This document shows, in pieces, positions 10,144-21,721 of a stretch of DNA of 64,000 nt (position 1 is its first letter; each line of letters opens with the position of its first letter). The notes under the pieces are model-generated. The model searched no databases, had not been told where the DNA came from, and saw nothing but the letters and a program-made list of their open reading frames with translations. The translations under genes and the position numbers were made by a program. Source of the stretch: Macrotrachela quadricornifera (taxonomy: Eukaryota; Rotifera; Eurotatoria; Philodinida; Philodinidae); the NCBI GenBank assembly GCA_022393335.1, contig JAJEKB010020847.1:216140-280139 (forward strand). Reading direction: 5' to 3'.

Positions 10144-11682
10144 TCAAACAGACACCAGCAAAATTTTATCATGAGCTTGTTGAATAACCTCATTACTGAC
10201 ACGAATATAACGTAAATAAGACAATGACGACCAACGTCCAAGCACCTGAATTAAATAGTCGGCAACACCTGCAGCTGCGGCTGATGTAGCTGCACCTACT
10301 CGCATACTATGACCACTGTAACCAGAAGGTTGCACCCCCACTCGCAACAATAAATGTCTTAAATTATTGACAAAAGCTCTTCGCGTCAGTGGTTGGCCGT
10401 TAGGTAATAAGAAATAAGGAGAATCACCGTGTTGGTCGCTTCGAATACGATTAAAATTGGTCAAAGCATGAACTGCACATCCAATAGTGTTGGTCTTGAA
10501 TAGACGAACGTAAATTCCTTTCTTTTCGACATCAACTTTTGACGTTTTAAGATGAATAACAACTGTGAAGGTTTCGAATTTAACATCAGAGTAAATAACA
10601 TGTAAATGAGGAATAAACGTATCAGGAAATAATTCACCAGATCGAAAAAAACCCCAAAAAGCCGTTGTAAGTGCTGCTTGCATAAGAACATCAACATATG
10701 GATTAAACACACCGCTCTGTAAGGTAACAACTAACTGAAGTAACAAATCTAAAGTAATGGGCTTGCATTGCTTTGTAGGTCTTCCACATAAACGACGTGA
10801 ACCTCGCAGAGCCATCTCTAGTTGAGGTATATAAGCTCCATTGCTATTTAGGAATGGATCCGGGAAACCGGCTTGTAAACGATAAAAACGAATAGCAGCT
10901 AAGTAACATCTGATTGTGCTGTATTGAATTTTTTGAATACCATGACAAAAAGCTATGAAACGAAGGAGAAGACGAGGGGGTAAAGAATTACTTTGTAAGT
11001 TAAAACCTGACATGACGGCAAATCTAATAAATAGTTTATAACCAGAAGAGTAAGAAGATTTTGAAGATGTAGCAATTGTATTATCAAGCAAATGAATTAC
11101 AATATCATCGATGCGATCGATGGGAAAGTTAAGTCTTTCATGGTCTGAATAATTCTTGGTTGTGCATCGGCGAGTGGCATGAGTTTGTGAAAACGCACCA
11201 TCGGATTTGTTGGTGACTTTTTGAAATGGTTGAATATGTGTATAACTATCATTTTCATCTTCATCATCACCTGTATCATATTGCACCTTACCACCAGCAG
11301 TTCGTACTGCACTTGCAATGACATTAGAAGGACCATCTTTTTTATCACCTGCTATTACATCAATCAGCATGTCATCCAGCTGATGAGCTTCACCTTCAGA
11401 TGTTGTTGAATAATGATGCATATGATTTTGATTCTTGTCAACATTTACATTAATATTTGATTCATATAACGATCTTAAAATATCAATGGTCATTGTTGCT
11501 GGTACTAAGATACCCATTTCAGCTAATGAATTGACCAGTTGTTGACGCGTCATGTGTCGAAAGAAAAAATTTTTTGTTGTTGAATTAATGGTTGTATTTG
11601 TTTTCTTTTTTGTCATAAGTTGCTTTGCTGGTAAACGTGTCGCTATCACCTTAGATGATTGTTGGTGTTTTGAACGTGGCAT
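10144..11682 (-). CDS. Tyrosine recombinase with SAP-like N-terminal motif (Crypton/DIRS-type), 512 aa
   Basis: A site-specific DNA strand-exchange enzyme of the phage-integrase fold. A basic N-terminus leads into a SAP-like helix-extended-helix at about residues 43-72 (MTRQQLVNSLAEMGI...), a putative DNA-binding module. A low-complexity acidic linker follows, then a core-binding domain (about 190-290). In the catalytic domain all conserved residues are visible: Arg347 in FFRSGEL, Lys379 in HLKTSK, His458 and Arg461 in GHSMRVGAA, Trp484 in LGRW and the nucleophile Tyr492 in SYLRYIRV. It is a single open exon. No reverse transcriptase or RNase H is seen on either side, so Crypton-like element, solitary remnant of a DIRS/Ngaro element, or domesticated recombinase all remain open. 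The intact frame argues for recent activity or selection. Confidence 0.8.
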   Translation of the reverse strand: MPRSKHQQSSKVIATRLPAKQLMTKKKTNTTINSTTKNFFFRHMTRQQLVNSLAEMGILVPATMTIDILRSLYESNINVNVDKNQNHMHHYSTTSEGEAHQLDDMLIDVIAGDKKDGPSNVIASAVRTAGGKVQYDTGDDEDENDSYTHIQPFQKVTNKSDGAFSQTHATRRCTTKNYSDHERLNFPIDRIDDIVIHLLDNTIATSSKSSYSSGYKLFIRFAVMSGFNLQSNSLPPRLLLRFIAFCHGIQKIQYSTIRCYLAAIRFYRLQAGFPDPFLNSNGAYIPQLEMALRGSRRLCGRPTKQCKPITLDLLLQLVVTLQSGVFNPYVDVLMQAALTTAFWGFFRSGELFPDTFIPHLHVIYSDVKFETFTVVIHLKTSKVDVEKKGIYVRLFKTNTIGCAVHALTNFNRIRSDQHGDSPYFLLPNGQPLTRRAFVNNLRHLLLRVGVQPSGYSGHSMRVGAATSAAAAGVADYLIQVLGRWSSLSYLRYIRVSNEVIQQAHDKILLVSV

Positions 11683-11689
11683 GATGTTA

Positions 11690-14660
11690 ACTGTTGTTGT
11701 TGTAATCTGATAACTTGAATACTTGTCGACTTCACAAGTGGCGATAAGTAGATAAGAATAATTAGATGCAAACGAAGCTTGTTAGATTTAGCGAAAGAGT
11801 TAGAATAAATAAAATTTAACTTAACAACAATCATAAATAAATTGTACAAGCGCCTCTTCTTTCTCTATACAAAAAAAAAAAAATAGTGAATGTCGAGCCA
11901 TCATGAATAATCTTTAATGTATCGATTCCTCTCCATTAAAGTGTAGAAAAAGATGAAGAGAATGCGAAAGACAAACAGACGATGATAGCTGAAGCGATGT
12001 AAATATATGTGAACAACATGTTTGTAACATACGTTTCCATCAATCAGAAAAAAACCGAGAAGAAAAATATGCTTGAGCAGCAGGAATAAAAATGTAACGA
12101 GTGAATTATTCTAAAAATCGATGTTTTTGAAGCTATTAAAATCGAGAGTAATTTGGCGGACAACATGAGGTAAACGAATGTTACACAATATAAGTTTTGC
12201 AGTTGATACATTTTATGACACGATAAGGATCTTCGTAATGAACATCCAATTTGTAACGACGATGAAAATTTCGAATAAGAACAATGTCATATACATTGTT
12301 CAAAAGAATCTGATCGATGTGCATCATAGTTGGATTTCGACAATGATTGAGCCAGTAAAATATTCCATCGTGTAGTTTATAGCGTATGGAGGGTTAGATG
12401 GTATCACAAGAAATCGTTCATACATCAGCAAGTCATAGACCACTATAAAAGTCTTTTTCAGAAACTATCCAACGAAAACTCCGATGAAGAGACCGAATAG
12501 AATAATTGTTTGTTATTGACTATTACTTTGACAAATGCATGTGGTAACATATATTTTATATGAAACAACAAGTATTTATTTCTTATATACGTTAAGTAAT
12601 CTCAATCTAGCAATGATTTCATGCTACATAATTACCTGAAGTACAATTAAACTATCTACTTCACAACCTTGTTGAACTACTTTTAACTATGACCAAGCCT
12701 AGCTCAATGAATAATACTACTACTAAGTAAGCAACCATCAACTGCATTGGTATGGGTATAATACATGAAAATAATATCTGTGTTGAATAACAGGAAGTTT
12801 CCACTAGAATTCAGTAATGGTTTGATTTCCATCATATACACTGTCTAACGAAAAAAGTGTACATTAACCACTCCTCCATGTTTACATGTCGTTTATGTTT
12901 TCTAATACCATGTCTTCAGACAAATCATTTTTGAAGCTTTTCCTTGTTTCTTTCTTTACTCATTCATATTTTCTTACTATATTTCACAGGCATTTATTCG
13001 ACTGGATCTCGAAGATTGTCAAATTAGTCGACAAAGAGCAAAATATATCACTCATGTTCCGCGATACAAACAGTAATACAAATACTTAAGTTCTTCTTCT
13101 TATGGTAATTTGTTGAGAGTACACTTTTGATAAAGACTAATAACAACAGTTGTAGAGAATTTTCTATATAGGACACCTTTATATTTTCATTAAAATTGGT
13201 CAATTCAAATTATAAAAATATCTCTTTATACAAGTGTCAGTAAAAGTTGACTTGTTCTGTAAAAGATTTCATTTACTTCTCTTTCGACAACTCGCTTGAA
13301 ACGATCAAAAGGACTCTATCAGATCAGAATTTAAGTCTTTTCCCCCTTAAACTTGTCTCAAATTTACGATCTAATCCGACGGAGTCCTTGAACTGTCAAA
13401 GCGAAGATTCTAATTCTATATTTATACAAAATACAATTGATACCAATATTGTTCAAGTTGCATTTAATGGATCAAAAGTGATTTCAATAAGCAAGTCTAT
13501 CTGATCGAAAGTAATTGCAACTTTAGTTTTCACTTTATTAAAATCACATCAATACCCTACTGTACCAAGATTATTTCGCACTATCATAAAGATCATGTGT
13601 GAAATTGATAGTCTTACCTTATACTTGTATGAATCACAATCCTCAAAATTCATTTTAAAAAAATGCTCCTCAATGGTTGGTCAACTCCAAATCTTGTCTT
13701 AACCTAGCCGTACTATAACAACTACAGATAACATCAACTGTTTTTCCACACTCTTACCATCTGCAGCAATCAGCGGAATTTTCTTTTTTAGGATTTTTTT
13801 TATTTGTCTGTATTTCTCTATAAAACCTTCCTAAATATTTTTTGATCAGATCGAAAGAATACCCTGAGTTAAGTTACCTAGCTGAAGATAACTGAAAATT
13901 GACTCAGTACAAAACATTAGTTGAGGTAACAGTAACAGCAACGTTCAATGCGCCGCATTGAGTGTGATGCTATGGAAGACACTCAACGCGATAGACTAGA
14001 TGAAGAAAAAAGCAGCTGCCATCCTCAGAACAACGAACTATTTGGTCCGGTACGCACTCTTCCAATGAAAAGTCGTCTCACACTATAGCAGTTCAGGACA
14101 GAAAAAGCTGAATATGGTGCTAATCTTACTCACATGAGTGTGAAATATGTAAATGGTAACGACAGAAAGTTCAAAGTAAAAATATTTTCTAAATGCTGGC
14201 GACCTAGATCTCTGGATTATTATATCATTACCTTAATCCTTTTACGTAGTTGTGTAAGAATGGAGAAATGGGTTGATTTTCGAGTTAAATCTATAACTAG
14301 GTCATTTTTTACTATGAGGAGAACATCCTCAGTAAATCTCATCTGCATAGGATACATCAAAATGTTCTGAAAGTTTTATTATAGATTTTAGTAGATGGCA
14401 GGCTACAATTTGATATGATTTGGCTTTAGATGATCATGAACACTTCTGAAACGTGATATGAGAACAGATAACAATCAAGAATGAATAGCTATTACATGGT
14501 TCCTGATTTGAACTATTGAATGGTGAAAACCGCACTTCTTTAGCTTGAACTTATCAAAAAGATTTTATTTATATAAATAATTTTAGACAATAAACATTAA
14601 TATTTAACTTCTTTTTTTGAAATAATGTTCATACACAAAATAATAAATATTATTTTTTGA
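11690..14660. other. 3 kb without a recognisable gene
   Basis: Several frames of 60-85 codons occur (for example 13247-13504, opening with TTG), but none has a recognisable domain, signal peptide or splice-linked continuation. The stretch from about 13900 to 14370 has less extreme AT content and may be decayed mobile DNA associated with the recombinase. I found no clear terminal or split direct repeats bounding the recombinase here. Confidence 0.45.
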
Positions 14661-14675
14661 TGAGAAATATTATTC

Positions 14676-15290
14676 TCATTCATCACCTTCTAAATTTGTC
14701 ATAAATGCATGATCCATAATGGCAAGTGCAAAAAAATAGATCATATCAGGAACTTTATTTGAGAAGATATCTAATTTATATTTTGAAGTTACCCGTTGTA
14801 ACCAACCACTCGTATCTCGAATTTTTGCTAATAAATTACTCGGTTTTACATCCCATATTTCTATATGTGTCGATGAATAATGTTCTTTCATCATAATAGT
14901 TGTTCCATTCCATGAGATAGAATATTGTGCATTTAATGAATAAAAACTTCGAGTAATATTTCCATCAATCCATTGTTTTGAACGATTATCAAGAAAAGAA
15001 AAAGATACTTTATCAATTTCTGTCTTCCAATCACCTTCTAAATTACCAATGATTTCTTTTGATGGATAAGCAACTAGTACAATAGCATGAATATCAGAAT
15101 GAACATTTTTTATTCGATATCGAAGTTGTTTACCGGATGAATCATAAAAAGATAATTCAGCCAATCGATAATCACTCATGATACGATCTTTACGAACAAT
15201 ATATGTACGATCAGGTTTTTTTGATTGAATAAAACTAATAATAGTCACGAAGAGCAACAATAAGAAAATGGTACTAGTATTAAACGACAT
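14676..15290 (-). CDS. Secreted tubby/LURP-one-like protein, 204 aa
   Basis: Residues 1-23 form a hydrophobic signal peptide (STIFLLLLFVTIISFIQS). The rest matches the layout of the LURP-one-related/tubby C-terminal-like fold: an early strand pair (YRLAELSFYDSSGKQLRYRI), a middle block ending EGDWKTEIDK, then a LLAKIRDTSGWLQRVTSKY segment. The C-terminal block YKLDIF...VPDMIYFFALAIMDHA resembles the family's hydrophobic last helix. Two Asn sequons (NIT, NGT) suit the secretory pathway. Tubby-like barrels bind lipids in some members; here the ligand and role are unknown. Family assignment is by eye and moderate; the signal peptide is clear. It is single exon, with ATG at 15290. Confidence 0.55.
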   Translation of the reverse strand: MSFNTSTIFLLLLFVTIISFIQSKKPDRTYIVRKDRIMSDYRLAELSFYDSSGKQLRYRIKNVHSDIHAIVLVAYPSKEIIGNLEGDWKTEIDKVSFSFLDNRSKQWIDGNITRSFYSLNAQYSISWNGTTIMMKEHYSSTHIEIWDVKPSNLLAKIRDTSGWLQRVTSKYKLDIFSNKVPDMIYFFALAIMDHAFMTNLEGDE

Positions 15291-15299
15291 TATGTTAAG

Positions 15300-17190
15300 G
15301 CAAGATAAGTATGACTGTTTCTGTATGTGAAATTGAAAGAAATGATACCAACTATCGAGAAGATAGCTGTTGACATTTTGCGATGAAAGGTTGTTGTTAA
15401 GATATTTTCCTTGTTGAAAGATGATGTGATGATTTTATTTTATCAACAGAATCAAAACATATCTCTAACAGCTACCATTTAAGATTATATCGGGGATAAA
15501 GACATGAGAATCTTTATCTTTGATATTCTACTTAATAAGTAAAAATTTGATCTCTAAATAAAATCTGTTCTTTTTCAATAAAATAATATTAATACATTCT
15601 TTATTTCACTTTTGTAGAAGAATGAAGATAACTTGAATATATTTTGTCCCTGACAAGTACATACAAATACAAAGTTAATCATTTTTTCTTCAGATTCTTT
15701 CTTTAAAATTTGATATGATACATAATTGAAAAATGTTCTTTATCAAAATGTTTGAAAAATAATAAAATATAAATAATTGTTCGATCCATTCAAAAATATT
15801 ACCATTAACTATTTAATCTTCTTCAACGTTTCTTTTTATAACTAATCCAAAAAGTGGACATAGCTTATTATCACCAAAGATTTCAACTGAAAGGTTAACA
15901 ATTCAAGAAATTTTCAATAATTATATCAAAAAAGATTTGAAAACAAAACTTTTCATAGATATGTCTTTTGATTATAAATTACGATAAATAAATGAAATCT
16001 CGACATAGTTCCAACCATTTCCCTTGTGAATGCCAAATATAAAACAGACGGGATTAGAAAAACTTTTCAAGCGCACCTAATCGAATAAGTACATACGACT
16101 CGATTTGGACGAAAAAGCCCTAAACTCAATAAGACTTGAATAGAATTTTTTTTTCTGTAGTATCTAACCTAATTTCCTATTCTTTCCAATAGAAAACAGT
16201 CGGATTTCACCGATTAAGTTTGATGTGAGATGTTACTTGCAAGTATCATCAATTCCAGAGATTTTCCTTCAGTTTCAAAGTCATAATCTAAATCGAATAT
16301 AATAATGCTCTGCAAGCAGAACGCTTCTGTTTATCACATTTCATCGTAATACTTGCAAATAGTTCATAGGCAACATATTCAAAAATTTCGAGCGTAACGT
16401 CGACATTTGTTTTGTTCAATATTTTTTCTATTTGTGAAGGGCCTAGGAAATATTATAGTCTCTATCTTTATTCTTTGAAAAGAATACTAAATACTCTTGT
16501 CTCGCATGTACCATCCACAGAGAGCATACAAAACTTGATAACGCTCATACTTTCTCTTAATTCTCTTTCGCGGAAAACTGATACATTTGCATAAGATACA
16601 CTTTCGTGGCTGCTTTTATTTATCCGTAAAAAATAAATGAGAAGCAATCGATTTCGACTAACTTCGATAAGAAGCAAAGTAAAGCAATGACTGAATCAGT
16701 ACGGATCGAAAAATCATGGAGTCTTATTTTTGATGTCACTACAAAAACATATTTTTGAGACAATACTATGCAGAATAGTAACTAGCGAGTAAGATTACTC
16801 GCATACGCAGAGTCATGAACAATATAAAAAGCTTGTAAAGACATCATCAGTCACAATTAGCTTAAGAGTCAAGAAGAGAATGCATATATATATGACGAGA
16901 GAAAAAGGAATCTTCAGTGAAATGACTGTTGAATAGGCTCTTCGGCATTCTCCCCGATATAGGTTCGTGCTCGATATCAATTATATTTACCCAGAATTTT
17001 GAAGCTATCAGGTGATATATTCATTTACATATCTCTAGTTTGTCTTGACGAGAATATTAATCCTTTTCTTCTTTCATGAATATGAATAGATATTGAATTC
17101 ATGTTTATGAAAGAAATATAAGAAATATCAATAATCAATGGTTATTTTATATGATATAATAAATTAAAATTTATTTTAATTTATAAATAA
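15300..17190. other. Intergenic sequence, no gene seen
   Basis: AT-rich with no frame of convincing composition; overlapping 60-70 codon frames near 16412-16677 lie on opposite strands and look like chance. The upstream flank of the gene at 14676-15290 lies at its left edge. Confidence 0.5.
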
Positions 17191-17200
17191 AGTATAGATT

Positions 17201-17846
17201 CTATCCTTTTTGTATAGTATATTCGAATGTTCCACAGAAGATTTCTCCATGTCTATCAAAAGCTTTCACTGTAGTATTGAAATCACCAGTCATAACATAT
17301 GAGAGAATTGTATTTGAAAGATCTGGCATTTGAAGATTTTCTTGGTATGTGTTAATTTTTTGTGTTGATATTGAATACGAAGAATTACTGCAAGTATGCC
17401 CTAGAATGTTTGAAACCATCGATGTTAAATATAAACCGAACGTTTTTGGCCACCAATTATTCATCAAATTGCATAATTGTTCACTTGTATAATTACATGA
17501 ACCAACGTTTACACCATCATAATTGTAACATTTAAACGGTAGACGAATACCACTAACAGTGCGTATGATATTTACAGATATTTGAGATGAATCTAAACAA
17601 ATAATTATATCAAAATGAATAATTTAATTGATTTATATCTCATTTACCGATGAGTCGTTTAAGAGATGACATTATTTTAATATTCATTGAACCAGGATAT
17701 TTAATTGGCATTGGTTCAATTGCAATTGAATGAATCGATACATCGGATGAACCACAATCTCTATATTGAACTTTTGTGTATATACCATTTGTATACTCGA
17801 CTGAGAGGCATACAATGAAGAGAATGAAAAATGAAGAGCAACACAT
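17201..17846 (-). CDS. Ganglioside GM2 activator-like lipid-transfer protein, two exons, 196 aa
   Basis: GM2-activator proteins lift glycolipids out of membranes so that lysosomal beta-hexosaminidase can act. Exon 1 is 17648-17846 and exon 2 is 17201-17592. The intron (17593-17647) has a CG|GTAAAT donor and a TTGTTTAG acceptor and joins as SLKRLI-DSSQIS. Residues 1-21 are a signal peptide. The mature part starts with VQYRDCGSS and continues with the family block IAIEPMPIKYPGSMNI. Then come RLPFKCYNYDGVNVGSC..., a central Cys-containing segment, and the C-terminal MPDLSNTILSYVMTGDFNTT...IFCGTFEY. The Cys spacing and the PG..N..I block fit GM2A. A GH20 hexosaminidase lies about 8 kb away on the same strand; linkage may be coincidental. 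The length equals that of vertebrate family members. Confidence 0.75.
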
Positions 17847-17859
17847 GATAATGTTGTCT

Positions 17860-20390
17860 AGAAATCAATTGATAGTTTTTTTATTCGATATTTATATAGA
17901 TTAGAGTGATATATGTGTCATATATGTATTCAGGTGTTTCATTAAAAGCTTGCTAGTAATTCAATACAAAAAATGAATTACAGAAAAAGAAACACTTGAT
18001 CCTCTTTTCATCAATGAATCAATGATAAAAAATTTTTAGAATCACTTCTATGTATTCTAATACATTATATACTTTTTTTGATAATTTGAAAAGATTAATA
18101 AAATGCAAATATTTTGAGAGAAGACTGATCGAATTCAAGTCATGCCAGCGTTGATTATTCGAACAAAGTTTTATTATGATTTTTTTTTCTAAAGATTAAT
18201 CAAAGTTTTTCAGAACTTAGATAAAGATATGGCCACGAACTGACACAACAATATGTATCTTTTTACAAAAAGTAGGCAAGAATTATTGCTGTTTCACTCA
18301 ATGTTATAGTGCTACTATTAATTAAATTTATGTATTCCAGAAATATACGTAAAGATCAATATTTTATGTTTTTCTTGTTATCGTTTATGAGTGAATCTAG
18401 AATATGATTGGTTCTTGGAGGAATAGAGATGTTTATGGTTTCCATCTAGTATGAAAAGTTTAAAATGTGTACTAATATCATTACAACATTGTACTACGCA
18501 TTTCTGAAATAATTTGTATTAAAAAGATTATTGAGCAAGCAAAACTAGAATGATTCTGCGTGTTAAATTCTATCCAATGAATGGAATCAATAGATGATCT
18601 TTCTCTTTTATCAGTCAGTTGCACTACTGATTGTTAAATGCCTGACAATTCGACGATTAAAAATGTCTTTGCCAGTCTAAAGCAACGTACCGTATTCTCT
18701 AAATATTTCTTTTGTTGTTTTACTGATGAGGGGAAGAGATGACTTTGACTTCTGGTTCGTATCCACAATGATCGCAGAATATCTATACTGACATCAGCAA
18801 AAATTTCACAAATTGATCGATTGCCCATCAAGACTACTCATAAAAATTTCCATAGACATATAATGAAGAACCTCTGAGTGGACAATTTTCTCATGCGATT
18901 TTGAACACTTGCCCAGGACTTTAGAAGTAACATTTTTATATAAAAAGACGCATCTTTTCACACTCTACAACACATCAAAGATTTCCTTTAGGTTCTCTCA
19001 AAAAGGTGTTGAAATGATAGCAAAGAAGTACTAAGACTAATGTTGGGAACACTACAAAATTCGTCATTTTACATATATCAAAGTGGTTCAAAGTAGTTTG
19101 ATCAATATAATAAGATGAAAAAATAGTCTAGTTTTGTGGAGCTGATTTCGCTCTATCGACGGGTGTATGATGATAATGCATTCAATTAAGTTTTTATGTA
19201 ACAGACGTGCAAAAGAAAATTTTGAGGTATCAAAGTTTGATAAAAGCATATCCGAGAGAGCTGAAAACTTGGACGTCAGGGCTAACTTTTTGCGCTCTTT
19301 CAAATGGCATCTTCAGTTTTCGAAGTTAAAAATTTTTCGCAACTAAGTTAGGAGATGATTTCATGAACGCTCTCTTAAAATTCTTATGTCAACTACATCA
19401 AAACATGTAGTAAAATTACATAATTCGTAAATGTTCGAATTTTAGGAGATTTGAATCGCAATCATCAACTATAGCAATGATCTTCGATATAAAACCGTAA
19501 AGATGGTCGTCTTGTCCTTCTCAAATAAGTTGCAAATCAATCTTCTTTTTATTGGCATTTGGTACATTTATATCTGCATTTCTATACAGATGTTTGCTAT
19601 CATTGAGCACATACTCGATATTGTCCTATGGTCACAAAACGTTTTATTACTCAAGCATTCCCAACCCGTTGATATATTCAGTTGTGTCATTGTTGAGCGA
19701 TCGTATCTTTTTTGATACTTTTCTTTCATGTTATCAGAACTATTCATACTATCTTTAATTCTTATATCTTTTGTTCACCCAAAGAAAAAATAAATAGTTG
19801 GCACTGTGTATTGGCTTATATGTTACTGCGCAATAATGACTCTTTATAATCGATTTATCCTATTTTTTGCGTTTTATTTGCGAATCTTTTATGATTTTAA
19901 TTCGACTGACAGCACTAAGTGGAGTAGTTGGTTTATTGCTTTTGAGTAACTTCGTTATCATGATAAGGTTTTCGTCTCAACCACTAAATATTATATGGAA
20001 TTAATAAAAAGACTGTAAAATGATAACTAGCGTTTGACAATTTCTTTATATGGTAATGTATGATTCAAATTCAGTATGTTTTCCTCGATACAAATCTTAG
20101 ATTCAGTATTAATAGGTATCACATAGGATCGTCTTCTGACATTTTCAGGACACGTGTAATCAACCAACTTTTCTACACGGCTTTGAATCGAGTGGAACTT
20201 TAATTTTCTGTACATTCGTAACTGTAATATGTATATATGTAAAATTTTTATGACTTTGCTTAATAACATTTTCCTTCAGCATATAAACGTACACGTACAT
20301 AGTCTTGATGAATGTCAATGTATAAGGTTAAAATTTCGTAATCCATGAATTCTGTTAATGTATGAATATAAAATAACAATAAGAAAAAGA
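17860..20390. other. Intergenic sequence, no gene seen
   Basis: Short frames occur on both strands but none shows a domain, signal peptide or splice partner. The right edge (20384-20400) is A-rich on the plus strand and serves as the T-run behind the tRNA. Confidence 0.5.
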
Positions 20391-20400
20391 AAAAAAAAGA
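20390..20400 (-). terminator. Pol III T-run terminator of tRNA-Cys
   Basis: Read on the minus strand, the tRNA 3' end is followed within a few bases by an uninterrupted T stretch (plus-strand AAAAAAAA before GATAGGGG). This is the usual RNA polymerase III termination signal. Confidence 0.75.
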
Positions 20401-20401
20401 T

Positions 20402-20473
20402 AGGGGACACCCGGGATTGAACCAGGGACCTCTCGATCTGCAGTCGAATGCTCTACCACTGAGCTATATCCCC
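20402..20473 (-). tRNA. tRNA-Cys (GCA)
   Basis: On the minus strand this folds as a complete cloverleaf. The acceptor stem GGGGATA pairs with TGTCCCC (one T-G). The D arm is GCTCAGTGGTAGAGC and the seven-base anticodon loop is CTGCAGA, with anticodon GCA. The T arm has the loop GGTTCAATCC. The internal box A (TAGCTCAGTGG) and box B (GGTTCAATCC) are intact. A run of T on the minus strand (plus-strand A run at 20390-20400) directly downstream would terminate RNA polymerase III. No intron is present. Confidence 0.95.
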
Positions 20474-20704
20474 ATGCCTTTATATCTTATCATGGACATT
20501 ATTTATTTTAAAAAATCTATTATCATGGCTTATAAAAATATAAAATTTATCAAACCGAATTTTTAAAATTTTTCTTTGGAAGTAAAATTGATGCTGACAT
20601 AAGTTTTGTTTTATCTCTTATATTGCTAAAAAAAATTGAAAATATAGAATGATCTTTCAGTAATCCTCTTGTATTGCTTGTATGAAGTGTACCCAAGTTT
20701 AACA

Positions 20705-20830
20705 GGCACGATCGTATACAGTTACGGAGATATACGATCGTAATACGGTCACATGTATTACGACAAAACACGGCCGTAAAAGACCGTATCTTTTCCGTAT
20801 ACGACCGTTTACGAAGTCCGTAACATTCGA
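20705..20830. repeat. Cluster of short inverted CGTA/TACG motifs
   Basis: Within about 125 bp there are repeated, mutually complementary motifs: CGATCGTATAC, TACGATCGTAATACGGTC, TATTACGAC, CACGGCCGTAAAAGACCG, CCGTATACGACCG and TTACGAAGTCCG. The density of CG dinucleotides is far above the surrounding AT-rich DNA. It could be a hairpin or a multi-site protein-binding region, perhaps the end of a mobile element. It lies immediately before the dispersed repeat that begins near 20867. Confidence 0.55.
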
Positions 20831-20866
20831 CCTGGGTATACAAATTTTACTGCAAGATTATAAAAC

Positions 20867-21373
20867 AAGTAACGCTCGTCTGAAGACTCGCTCAGCTCTT
20901 TCTCGTAGAAATCGTGTTTCTAAACTACCGTCAAACTATTCCTTTATAAAATTAAAAAAACCAAAGCCAAATTCAAGTTCCTCGACCTCAACTGCCTTTA
21001 ACTAAACTTCATAAAAACAAATGCTTTTTATTAAAACTTTGTCGTTTGTTTAAAAAATTGATCTTCAAAAAATTTTTATGCAGCTGACTTCAGATTTAGA
21101 TTCCTCAACTCCGATTACCCTTCGATCAACCCTTATAAAAAAATTTTTTTGTTGCAAAAAAAGTGATCCTTTGTGTAAAAAAATGGATCCGCAAAAATCT
21201 TGAAAAACTAACATTAGATTCGAGTTCCTCGATCCCGATTACCCTTTGGACAAGTTTTATAGAAAATATTGATAGAATGTTCTTTTGACCTTGTGCGGCC
21301 ATACAAGCAAGCAAGCAAGCAAGCAAGCAAACAATTTATGTTTCTAAGACATTTCTCTATGAGAAAGAGAACA
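20867..21373 (+). repeat. Dispersed non-coding repeat with about 30-bp inverted ends, copy 1
   Basis: An inverted copy of the whole unit lies at 45867-46354. Inside the unit the ends at 20896 and 21369 are inverted to each other: CTCTTTCTCGTAGAAATCG against CTCTTTCTCATAGAGAAAT on the opposite strand. A motif of about 40 bp (TTCCTCGATCCCGATTACCC with GGACAAGTTTTATA) recurs several times at roughly 130-bp spacing. A GCAA/AAGC microsatellite (21304-21330) lies near the right end in this copy only. No coding capacity. Confidence 0.75.
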
Positions 21374-21539
21374 ATTAATAATCACTTAATAATTATTATT
21401 AATTGGTTAATTAAAACGAACATCAGGTTCGAACTCACCACACTCGGAAACCATTTGATCAGGTGTTATTAAAAATATCGTTAATTAACTTTAATTAGTT
21501 ATTCATTATTAATTAGGTACTGGTTAATTAAAACTAATC

Positions 21540-21682
21540 TCGGATTTGAACTCTCCGCCCTCAAAAACCTTTTCGTCAAGTTTTGTAGAAAGCATTAATA
21601 AGAAAATGTTTTTTTGACCTTCTGCGGACAGACAATCAGACAATTTTTTTTTCCAAGACTCTTCTTTACGAGAAAGAGAATA
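21540..21682 (+). repeat. Partial third copy of the dispersed repeat
   Basis: It matches the right-hand part of the repeat: a TTTGAACTCTCCGCCCTC... equivalent of the internal motif, then TTTTTGACCTTCTGCGGACAG, ending in TTACGAGAAAGAGA. It is in the same orientation as copy 1, so the two form a broken tandem array just left of the hAT element. Confidence 0.6.
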
Positions 21683-21721
21683 AAACTAAACAAAGAATTG
21701 CCTGTGTAAGATATGTGTATT

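Noticed and set aside
13247..13504. 85-codon frame downstream of the recombinase
   Set aside because: Begins with TTG rather than ATG, no domain, no splice partner. Might be a remnant but cannot be supported.
21300..21330. AAGC microsatellite as a CRISPR-like or telomeric array
   Set aside because: Simple tetranucleotide repeat of about six units with no spacers; it is an ordinary microsatellite inside the dispersed repeat.
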